From Acidobacteriota bacterium (GTDB lineage: Bacteria > Acidobacteriota > HRBIN11), in assembly GCA_030550225.1 (NCBI GenBank), contig JAUQPV010000178.1, positions 1 to 5,739 of the forward strand: DNA of 5,739 bases, in the 5' to 3' direction. Below, piece after piece: positions 1 through 5,081 of the stretch. The notes under the pieces were generated by a model. That model had not been told where the DNA came from and searched no databases. It was given only the letters and a program-made list of their open reading frames with translations. Every line of letters starts with the position of its first letter. The first letter of the stretch is position 1. A program made the position numbers and the translations under genes.

Positions 1-2
1 GG

Positions 3-566
3 GGTCGGCGGTGGCTTCGGGCCGGGGTCGTCCTGACCGCTCTGTACACACTGGGCTTCGCCGTCATGACGGACTGGATGTTCCTGCACGACACCCGGGC
101 GCAGGCAACGGCTTGGGTCAAAAGCCTGCCAGCAGGCACCCGAGTGGCCGCTTTCCACTTAAAGTCGTACCTCCCGAGGTTTCCATCCGACCTCGTCTTG
201 GAGATGTACGACACGTTCCATCCCTTGGCCGATTTCTGGCACCGGGCGGATAGTCCGACTTACGTCGTACTCAGTCAGTTCAGCTTCGCCCGTTTCTTCC
301 TCGGCCCGACCCGGTCGCCTGAAGAGCAGGCGGCCCTGGCGCGCTTATTTCAGGAGCCCTACCCTTACCGACCATGTCGGGTCTTTTACCGACACCCGTG
401 GGTCCGGCCGTCGCTCGAGTGGATGCTTCGACCCTACTCGTGGAAGAAAATCCTGGAGTGGCTTCCCCTGAATCCGGAGCCCGAGTTCGTCTCGCCGTCC
501 ATCGTCGTCTTCTGCCGACCGGTGACGCCGCCACCCCACCGGGAGGCCGTCGGCTACCCCCGGTAG
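3..566 (+). CDS. Membrane glycosyltransferase-like protein (GT39/ArnT-type), C-terminal part only
   Basis: The reading frame is open from the left edge, so the true start lies upstream and this is a 5'-truncated fragment of 187 codons; the internal ATG at 66 is not the start. The first ~28 residues visible contain a basic RRWLR stretch followed by a hydrophobic segment ending in FAVMTDWM, which reads as the last transmembrane helix. Next comes DTRAQATAWVKSLPAG, which matches the pattern D-x-R-x-x-A-x-x-W-[IV]-x-x-x-[IL]-P-x-G. That pattern is common just after the last helix of polytopic glycosyltransferases that use lipid-linked sugars (dolichyl-phosphate-mannose mannosyltransferase and ArnT-like families). 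The remaining ~135 residues form an aromatic-rich soluble domain, expected outside the membrane. The catalytic N-terminal loops are outside the window, so substrate and exact family cannot be given. It converges with, and overlaps by 13 bases, a sugar aminotransferase gene, which fits a glycan-related locus. An unrelated polytopic membrane protein is the main alternative. Confidence 0.68.
   Translation, partial: GRRWLRAGVVLTALYTLGFAVMTDWMFLHDTRAQATAWVKSLPAGTRVAAFHLKSYLPRFPSDLVLEMYDTFHPLADFWHRADSPTYVVLSQFSFARFFLGPTRSPEEQAALARLFQEPYPYRPCRVFYRHPWVRPSLEWMLRPYSWKKILEWLPLNPEPEFVSPSIVVFCRPVTPPPHREAVGYPR
554..566. other. Tail-to-tail gene overlap containing both stop codons within a small dyad
   Basis: The 13 bases read CTACC-CCC-GGTAG: a 5-base inverted repeat with a 3-base loop. 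The TAG at 564-566 ends the rightward glycosyltransferase-like gene, and the CTA at 554-556 (TAG on the other strand) ends the leftward aminotransferase. No T-run follows on either side, so this is not a standard intrinsic terminator. The dyad may simply result from two opposed TAG codons lying close together. Confidence 0.6.
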
Positions 567-1651
567 AAGGCCCGGATGCAGTCCGCGACGTACCCGACGG
601 CCGCCTCGGGTAATTCAGGATATATCGGCAGAGAGAGGATCTCCTGAACGATTTGTTCCGTGACGGACAAGTCCCGTCGGCTCAGGTGACGGTAGGCCGG
701 CTGTTGATGAACGGCTTGGGGATAGTGGACCATCGTGCCGATGCCGTGTTCGGCCAGAAACGCCTGGAGACCGTCCCGGTCCGGGACTCGAATCACGAGG
801 AGATGGTACACGGGCTCGGCGTCCGGCAGGACACCCTGAAACTGGACAGGCGTGTCCCGCAGGGATTCCCGGTACAGCCGGGCCAACGTCCGACGGCGCT
901 CGTTCCACTCGTCCAGACGGGAAAGCTTGACCCGCAGGCAGGCGGCCTGGATTTCGTCCAGTCGAGAGTTCGTACCGGCCTGTTCGGAAATGAACCGTTG
1001 GCGCCATCCGTATTCTCGCAGGCGACGCAGGCGTTCGGCGACCGTCGGGTCGGCCGTCACGACCATGCCGCCGTCCCCGTAGCCGCCCAGGTTTTTCGTC
1101 GGGTAGAAGCTGAATACGCCCACGTGGCCGAGGGTCCCCACGCGCTGTCGACGGTAGCGGGCGCCGTGGGCCTGGCAGGCGTCCTCGATTAGATACAGGC
1201 CGTGGGCCTGACCAATCTCCAGCAGGGCATCCATGTCGGCGGGATTCCCATAAAGATGCACGGCGACGACGGCCCGTGTACGATCGGTGACGGCCGCCCG
1301 GACGGCCGCCGGGTCGATCGTCCAGGTCGCCGGGTCGACGTCGACGAGGACGGGGCGGGCACCCGAACGTTCGATACCGACGACAGTCGCCACGGCCGTA
1401 TGGGAGACCGTGATGACCTCGTCGCCAGGGCCAACACCGAGGGCCTGGAGGGCCAAGGTCAGGCCGTCTGTGCCAGAAGCGACGCCGACGGCGTAGGGGA
1501 CGCCCAGGTAGGCCGCAAATTCGGCCTCGAAGGCCTCGACCTCCGGACCTAAGATGAACCGGCCCCGTTCGAAGACCCGGTCCAAGGCGGCCCGAATCTC
1601 GGACTCGATCGTCCGGTACTGCGCCGTGAGGTCCAAAAACGGGACGTGCAT
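554..1651 (-). CDS. DegT/DnrJ/EryC1/StrS-family PLP-dependent sugar aminotransferase
   Basis: This 365-residue protein has the full length usual for the family, which transfers an amino group from glutamate or glutamine to a keto-sugar nucleotide in the cytoplasm. The N-terminus VPFLDLTAQY and the RFILGPEVEAFE segment (31-42) are family signatures. ASGTDGL (58-64) is the phosphate-binding turn for PLP. HLYGNPADMD (132-141) and IEDACQAHGA (155-164) carry Asp157, expected to bind the pyridine nitrogen, and Gln160. FSFYPTKNLGGYGDGG (180-195) carries Lys186, the predicted Schiff-base lysine. TNSRLDEIQAA (227-237) is the conserved active-site loop. The pattern is closest, from memory, to enzymes acting on dTDP-3-keto-6-deoxyhexoses (QdtB/FdtB/TylB type), but the substrate cannot be read from sequence; PglE- or ArnB-like use is possible. 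The start ATG at 1649-1651 fits the family's usual N-terminus; no strong ribosome-binding site is visible upstream. It is transcribed away from bioY. Confidence 0.93.
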   Translation of the reverse strand: MHVPFLDLTAQYRTIESEIRAALDRVFERGRFILGPEVEAFEAEFAAYLGVPYAVGVASGTDGLTLALQALGVGPGDEVITVSHTAVATVVGIERSGARPVLVDVDPATWTIDPAAVRAAVTDRTRAVVAVHLYGNPADMDALLEIGQAHGLYLIEDACQAHGARYRRQRVGTLGHVGVFSFYPTKNLGGYGDGGMVVTADPTVAERLRRLREYGWRQRFISEQAGTNSRLDEIQAACLRVKLSRLDEWNERRRTLARLYRESLRDTPVQFQGVLPDAEPVYHLLVIRVPDRDGLQAFLAEHGIGTMVHYPQAVHQQPAYRHLSRRDLSVTEQIVQEILSLPIYPELPEAAVGYVADCIRAFYRG

Positions 1652-1653
1652 GA

Positions 1654-1674
1654 CTTGACTCGGGGTATGTCAAG
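1654..1674. promoter_or_regulatory. Inverted repeat CTTGAC-N9-GTCAAG next to the aminotransferase start
   Basis: A perfect 6-base inverted repeat with a 9-base spacer lies 3 to 23 bases upstream of the aminotransferase start, in the divergent region shared with bioY. Each arm contains a -35-like hexamer: TTGACT on the + strand (1655-1660) and TTGACA on the - strand (1673-1668). It could be an operator for a dimeric regulator or a chance dyad. It does not resemble the biotin repressor (BirA) or BioR operators that I know. Confidence 0.25.
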
Positions 1675-1683
1675 ACCCATGAT
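1655..1683 (+). promoter_or_regulatory. Weak candidate sigma-70 promoter for bioY
   Basis: TTGACT (1655-1660, 5 of 6 matches to TTGACA) is followed, after a 17-base spacer, by CATGAT (1678-1683, 4 of 6 matches to TATAAT). It points toward bioY and would leave a leader of about 110 bases containing the tandem 7-base units. The -10 element is poor, so this is only a candidate. The mirrored TTGACA on the - strand has no acceptable -10 at normal distance. Confidence 0.2.
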
Positions 1684-1715
1684 GCAGGATGCAGGATGAG
1701 GGATGCAAGATAGAA
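1681..1715. repeat. Five tandem 7-base units (GATGCAG-type)
   Basis: The units are GATGCAG, GATGCAG, GATGAGG, GATGCAA and GATAGAA, in exact 7-base register. The first two are identical and the rest diverge by one to three bases. The array lies wholly between the divergent aminotransferase and bioY genes. It is too short and regular for a CRISPR array and has no spacers. It looks like a short heptanucleotide satellite, possibly prone to slippage. Any effect on the expression of bioY is unknown. Confidence 0.75.
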
Positions 1716-1788
1716 GTCGGTTGGCCACTTATCGGGAGATAGTGCGGTGGGGCGCTCTTCACTGTTTGCTACTCGCCGTTCGCTTCAT

Positions 1789-1795
1789 GAGGTGG
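1789..1795 (+). promoter_or_regulatory. Ribosome-binding site of bioY
   Basis: GAGGTGG ends 4 bases before the ATG at 1800. This is a good anti-16S match at slightly short spacing, and it supports that start over any internal one. Confidence 0.6.
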
Positions 1796-1799
1796 AGCC

Positions 1800-2378
1800 A
1801 TGGTCCTCGCCGAAGCCTGGATTCCTGAACTGAACCGCCGAGGAGACGTCGCCCGTCGATTCGTCCTCGAAGCCCTACTGATCCTGGGTGGGAGCCTCTT
1901 TACGGCCCTGATGGCCCAGGTCGCCATTCCGCTTCCCTTCACGCCGGTCCCGATCACGGGGCAGACGCTGGCCGTCTTGCTGATCGGGGCGACCCTCGGG
2001 GCACGGCGGGGGGCTCTCAGCATGGCGACTTATCTGGCCGAGGGTCTGGCGGGACTCCCCGTGTTCGCCGGCGGCACCGCCGGCATCGGCCGCCTGCTGG
2101 GTCCGACGGGGGGCTACCTCGTCGGCTTCGTCGTGGCGGCCTACGTCGTCGGCTGGCTGGCCGAGCGAGGCTGGGACCGGCGACCGGTGACGACCGCTGT
2201 GGCGATGGTCATCGGAAATGGCGTCATTTACGTCTTCGGCCTGCCTTGGCTGGCCCGATTCGTGGGACCCGCCCATGTCCTCCCGATGGGTTTGTTCCCG
2301 TTCATCCCGGGTGACTTCCTCAAGGTCCTCTTGGCGGCGGCCTTGCTCCCGAGCGCCTGGCAAATCATGCGGCGATAG
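1800..2378 (+). CDS. bioY: BioY-family biotin transporter substrate-binding (S) component
   Basis: This 192-residue integral membrane protein should capture biotin as the S component of an energy-coupling-factor (ECF) importer. Its length is typical of BioY. Family blocks occur in order: PLPFTPVPITGQTLAVLL (44-61), GARRGALSMATYLAEGLAGLPVFAGG (67-92), GPTGGYLVGF (101-110) and a C-terminal FPFIPGDFLKVLLAA (166-180). Hydrophobic segments near 22-43, 52-68, 72-90, 103-121, 130-148 and 165-185 agree with the six helices of the family. The first ~20 residues are polar, a cytoplasmic tail before helix 1. The start is supported by GAGGTGG upstream. No ATPase (EcfA) or transmembrane (EcfT) gene and no biotin synthesis gene lies in the window, so it either uses a shared ECF module encoded elsewhere or works alone, as some solitary BioY proteins have been reported to do. 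An SGNH hydrolase gene follows 8 bases after its stop and is probably co-transcribed. Confidence 0.96.
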   Translation: MVLAEAWIPELNRRGDVARRFVLEALLILGGSLFTALMAQVAIPLPFTPVPITGQTLAVLLIGATLGARRGALSMATYLAEGLAGLPVFAGGTAGIGRLLGPTGGYLVGFVVAAYVVGWLAERGWDRRPVTTAVAMVIGNGVIYVFGLPWLARFVGPAHVLPMGLFPFIPGDFLKVLLAAALLPSAWQIMRR

Positions 2379-2386
2379 ACGGGTCA

Positions 2387-3691
2387 GTGCCGATGCGACG
2401 GACGACGGCGGTCGGATGGGTATTGGCCCTGATGGCGGTCCGGCCGGTAAGCCCTGACGTGCAAGACCTGCTGTCGCATACGTATACCGTCGGGGACAGC
2501 ATCACGGCCGGTTGGATGCATGGGACGTGGATGGACCGCTTCGCGGCCTGTGCCTATCCGGTCCTGATCGCTCGGCAGGCGGGGCTTCAACCCTTCACCG
2601 AGTTCACGATGCCCCGGGTCTCCTTTCCGGGATGGCCCGGCTACAGCGGTCTGCGGACGTGGGTGCCTTATCCCGTGTGGGTCCAGTATCCGGGCATGGG
2701 CACGCTCGTCAATCCCGACGTGCCGCCGCCTCTCCATAATCTGGCCATCCCGGGCATGGCCGTCCGGGACTTGCTCCGAGGGGAAGACCCCTCGTTTCCC
2801 CCGTCCGTATGGGTCCTCCGGGGGGCCGGCTCGGTGGCCGACCAGCTTCGGCGGGCACCGGCCCGGCTCGTGATCGTCTGGATCGGGACGAACGACGCCG
2901 GCCTCCCCTTGGCCCTGGGGTACGTCGTCCCAGGCCTGACGCCGACGCCCGTCAGTGTCTACGAGGCGAGCCTGCGAGCCTTTATGGAGCGGGTTTATCG
3001 GCCGGAGGCCCGGTTTATCCTGATGACAGTCCCCGACCCGACGTGGACCCCCCGCTGTCACCTGATTCCACCCTACGTCCGGGACCCCCGCACGGGCCAA
3101 CCTGTCCGGGACGTCCAGGGTCGACCCGTGCCCCTTATCGGACCCGACGGTCAATCCCTGGACTCCTCGACCTGTGTGATGGAGCAAGCGATCCCCTACC
3201 TACGAGCCGGCTACGGTATCCCTGCCGCTTATGGCGGCAACGGCCAGGGCTTGCCCCACTTTACCATCCTCGACCCAGACGAGCAGGCCTTCATCAACGC
3301 TCACGTCCGGGGGTACAACGAAGCGATCCGGCGCATCGCCGCCGAGCATCCAGAGAACGTCTTCGTATTTGACCTCTACGCTCTGTACGACCGCATCCGT
3401 GTCCAGGGCTATTCCATCGGCGGCGTTCGTATCGATTTTACCTATCCCCTCGGGGGCTTTTACGGCCACGACCCCTACCATCCGTCGCCCATCGGTCATG
3501 CCGTCATTGCCGAGGCGCTCATCCGGTTCCTGCGTCTGCGACTGGGTTATGACCTACCGTCGATCGACTTGCGTCGCTTCCTGACGGGTCAGGAATGCCC
3601 TTACCCGGGCGTCCCGACGCAGGGCCCGCAAGGCCCCACGCCGATGATGGACCGCTGGTCCGGACTGGCCCGGCGGCAGGACGGGACATAG
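2387..3691 (+). CDS. SGNH/GDSL-family hydrolase, probably exported
   Basis: The SGNH fold signatures appear in order. Block I is GDSITAG (36-42) with nucleophile Ser38; block II is NLAIPGMAV (118-126) with Gly123; block III is GTND (167-170) with Asn169; block V is DPYHPS (362-367) with Asp362 and His365. A full esterase/lipase-type catalytic set is therefore present. The N-terminus has two Arg, then a hydrophobic run GWVLALMAV and a polar stretch, reading as a weak signal peptide. At 434 residues it is longer than many SGNH enzymes because of ~190 residues between blocks III and V. That stretch includes a Pro/Gly-rich part (232-258) flanked by Cys224 and Cys263, which could form a disulfide if the protein is exported. 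The region GYGIPAAYGGNGQGLP to LDPDEQAFINAHVRGYN resembles a bacterial SGNH subgroup seen in other genomes. The substrate (acyl or acetyl ester, lipid or glycan) is not readable. The start may be the GTG at 2387 or the ATG at 2393; neither has a strong ribosome-binding site. It begins 8 bases after bioY. Confidence 0.88.
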   Translation: MPMRRTTAVGWVLALMAVRPVSPDVQDLLSHTYTVGDSITAGWMHGTWMDRFAACAYPVLIARQAGLQPFTEFTMPRVSFPGWPGYSGLRTWVPYPVWVQYPGMGTLVNPDVPPPLHNLAIPGMAVRDLLRGEDPSFPPSVWVLRGAGSVADQLRRAPARLVIVWIGTNDAGLPLALGYVVPGLTPTPVSVYEASLRAFMERVYRPEARFILMTVPDPTWTPRCHLIPPYVRDPRTGQPVRDVQGRPVPLIGPDGQSLDSSTCVMEQAIPYLRAGYGIPAAYGGNGQGLPHFTILDPDEQAFINAHVRGYNEAIRRIAAEHPENVFVFDLYALYDRIRVQGYSIGGVRIDFTYPLGGFYGHDPYHPSPIGHAVIAEALIRFLRLRLGYDLPSIDLRRFLTGQECPYPGVPTQGPQGPTPMMDRWSGLARRQDGT

Positions 3692-3706
3692 GATGGAGGG
3701 CCATCC
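3691..3706 (+). other. Short hairpin directly after the SGNH hydrolase stop
   Basis: GGATGG and CCATCC form a perfect 6-base stem with an AGGG loop, starting at the last base of the stop codon. No T-run follows, so it is not a classical intrinsic terminator. It may protect the mRNA 3' end, weakly pause polymerase, or be chance. Confidence 0.3.
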
Positions 3707-3835
3707 GGCAGTAAGGCAGGTGGACGTGAAAGGTAAGAAGGTAGAAATTTGTCGGACAAGAGTCCCCACGGACCGTCGTGCCTTCTCTATCCGCCGAATG
3801 GCCGAACTGCCCCACTGCCGCATTTCCTTACTGCC
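3707..3835. repeat. 129-base stretch bounded by 10-base perfect inverted repeats
   Basis: GGCAGTAAGG at 3707-3716 is exactly complementary to CCTTACTGCC at 3826-3835. The pairing continues imperfectly: CAGGTGG follows the left arm, and the right arm read in reverse gives CAGTGGG after an 8-base insertion. The stretch fills most of the gap between the SGNH hydrolase and trpB and is visibly lower in G+C than the flanking genes. ACTGCC recurs at 3806, 3814 and 3830 (spacing 8 and 16). It could be a small non-autonomous insertion (MITE-like), a long-range RNA stem in the trpB leader, or remains of short-period repeats like those at 1681-1715. No clear target-site duplication flanks it. Confidence 0.45.
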
Positions 3836-3841
3836 TACTCC

Positions 3842-3847
3842 TTGAGG
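3842..3847 (+). promoter_or_regulatory. Ribosome-binding site deciding the trpB start
   Basis: TTGAGG ends 1 base before an ATG at 3849 but 7 bases before a second in-frame ATG at 3855. Only the second has workable spacing, so translation most likely begins at 3855. Confidence 0.55.
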
Positions 3848-3854
3848 CATGCCT

Positions 3855-5042
3855 ATGTACATTGAGCAACCGACGGCAGACGGGTACTTTGGTCCCTTTG
3901 GCGGACGGTTCGTCCCCGAGATCCTGATCCCTGCCTTGGAGGAGCTGGAAGCCGCTTACGAGCGATGCCGGACAGACCCCGACTTCCAACGGGAGTTCCA
4001 AGACCTCTTGACGACCTACGCCGGACGTCCGACGCCCCTGTATTATGCCGAACGTTTGAGCCGGCATTTGGGGACCCGGATTTACCTAAAACGGGAAGAC
4101 CTGCTCCACACAGGGGCCCATAAGATCAACAATACCCTGGGCCAGATCCTCCTGGCCCGGTCCATGAACAAGTCCCGCATCATCGCTGAGACGGGCGCCG
4201 GCCAGCACGGCGTCGCCACGGCGGCCGTGGCGGCCCGGATGGGCTTTCAGTGTTGCATTTACATGGGGGCCGTCGACGCCGAACGTCAACGATTGAACGT
4301 CTTCCGCATGAAGCTCATGGGCGCCGAGGTCCGCATCGTCGAGTCCGGGACCCAGACCCTGAAAGACGCCATCAACGAGGCCCTGCGGGACTGGGTTGCC
4401 TCCGTCCGGACGACCCACTATCTTCTGGGGTCCGTCGTCGGGCCCCATCCGTTTCCGATGATCGTCCGGGACTTCCAGAGTGTCATCGGGCGGGAGGTCC
4501 GTCAGCAAGTCCTCCTGGCCGAGGGACGGCTCCCGGACCTGCTGGTCGCCTGCGTCGGCGGGGGATCCAACGCCATCGGTCTGTTCTACCCCTTTTTAGA
4601 CGACCCAGTCGACATGATTGGCGTTGAGGCCGGGGGACGGGGCCTCGAGACGGGTCAACATGCGGCGAGCATCCTGCGGGGGACGGAAGGCATCGTCCAC
4701 GGCGCTCGGAGCCTCTTCCTGCAGGACGAAGACGGCCAAGTCTTGCCGACCCACTCGATCTCGGCAGGCCTCGACTACCCAGGCGTCGGCCCGGAACATG
4801 CATACTTGGCCCGGACGGGCCGCGTGCGGTATGAGGCCTGTACCGACGAGGAAGCCCTGGAGGGTTTCCGGCTCCTGGCCCGGCTGGAAGGCATCCTGCC
4901 GGCCCTCGAACCGGCCCATGCTATTGGCTTCCTGGCGGCCCACCCGGAAATCCGCCAGCGGTATCCCTGTATCGTCGTGAACCTCTCCGGCCGGGGGGAT
5001 AAGGACCTCGATACCGTCCTGGGCGTATCCGAGGCAGGATAA
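3855..5042 (+). CDS. trpB: Tryptophan synthase beta subunit
   Basis: This is a complete 395-residue PLP enzyme that condenses indole with L-serine to form L-tryptophan, the last step of tryptophan synthesis, in an alpha2beta2 complex with TrpA in the cytoplasm. The N-terminus has the family signature DGYFGPFGGRFVPEIL. KREDLLHTGAHKINN carries Lys90, the Schiff-base lysine (Lys87 in Salmonella). ETGAGQHG carries Glu112, the catalytic acid-base (Glu109 in Salmonella). GGGSNA (235-240) binds the PLP phosphate. VNLSGRGDKD near the C-terminus holds Ser378, which contacts the pyridine nitrogen. Length and motifs match the canonical TrpB1 type that pairs with TrpA, not the longer stand-alone TrpB2. 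An ATG two codons upstream (3849) is an alternative start but sits only 1 base from the GAGG. trpA follows 39 bases after the stop. About 160 bases separate it from the upstream hydrolase gene, so a promoter of its own is plausible, though no convincing one is visible. Confidence 0.98.
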   Translation: MYIEQPTADGYFGPFGGRFVPEILIPALEELEAAYERCRTDPDFQREFQDLLTTYAGRPTPLYYAERLSRHLGTRIYLKREDLLHTGAHKINNTLGQILLARSMNKSRIIAETGAGQHGVATAAVAARMGFQCCIYMGAVDAERQRLNVFRMKLMGAEVRIVESGTQTLKDAINEALRDWVASVRTTHYLLGSVVGPHPFPMIVRDFQSVIGREVRQQVLLAEGRLPDLLVACVGGGSNAIGLFYPFLDDPVDMIGVEAGGRGLETGQHAASILRGTEGIVHGARSLFLQDEDGQVLPTHSISAGLDYPGVGPEHAYLARTGRVRYEACTDEEALEGFRLLARLEGILPALEPAHAIGFLAAHPEIRQRYPCIVVNLSGRGDKDLDTVLGVSEAG

Positions 5043-5059
5043 CCGAACCGTTCGGTTCG
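5041..5059 (+). other. Intercistronic dyad between trpB and trpA
   Basis: Two overlapping hairpins can be drawn. AACCGAA-CCG-TTCGGTT (5041-5057) begins in the trpB stop codon. CGAACCG-TT-CGGTTCG (5044-5059) is shifted by three bases. Each has a perfect 7-base stem. No T-run follows, so termination is unlikely. It ends 11 bases before the trpA ribosome-binding site and could affect mRNA processing or trpA translation. Confidence 0.45.
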
Positions 5060-5070
5060 TGAAAACCTGT

Positions 5071-5074
5071 GGAG
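5071..5074 (+). promoter_or_regulatory. Ribosome-binding site of trpA
   Basis: GGAG lies 7 bases before the ATG at 5082. The frame upstream runs back to the trpB stop with no ATG, GTG or TTG codon, so this site and the frame together fix 5082 as the start and show that the short TrpA N-terminus is real. Confidence 0.6.
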
Positions 5075-5081
5075 TTCAGTC

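Noticed and set aside
615..1673. Long open frame on the - strand opposite and out of register with the aminotransferase
   Set aside because: Its translation is Arg/Gly/Pro-rich with no family motif. It is a shadow of the strongly supported aminotransferase gene and is caused by high G+C.
1681..1715. CRISPR-like array
   Set aside because: The units are 7 bases and contiguous, with no spacers and no cas genes nearby.
1726..1744. Bulged hairpin CACTTATC-GGGA-GATAGTG before bioY
   Set aside because: It has a 7-base stem with a bulge, no T-run and no riboswitch-like context; chance is the simplest explanation.
1652..1799. BirA or BioR operator upstream of bioY
   Set aside because: No TTGTAAACC/GGTTTACAA-like or TTATMKATAA-like palindrome is present in the region.
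2384..3187. 267-codon open frame antisense to the SGNH hydrolase
   Set aside because: It has low-complexity His/Arg/Gly/Pro composition and no recognisable domain, while the opposite strand encodes a clear SGNH enzyme with ordered motifs.
3716..3728. T-box-like AGGTGGACGTG upstream of trpB
   Set aside because: It matches only part of the T-box consensus AGGGTGGNACCGCG, and no specifier stem or antiterminator/terminator pair is visible.
3754..3773. Alternating GGAC / GTCC / GGAC segments that could form competing hairpins in the trpB leader
   Set aside because: The stems are only 4 bases, which is expected often by chance, and no terminator follows.
3720..3845. A 41-codon GTG-started frame ending just before trpB, a possible trp leader peptide
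   Set aside because: It contains no Trp codon, its only ribosome-binding-like sequence sits 2 bases from an internal GTG, its composition is unlike the real genes, and no terminator hairpin with a T-run follows. Attenuation of the enteric type is not supported.
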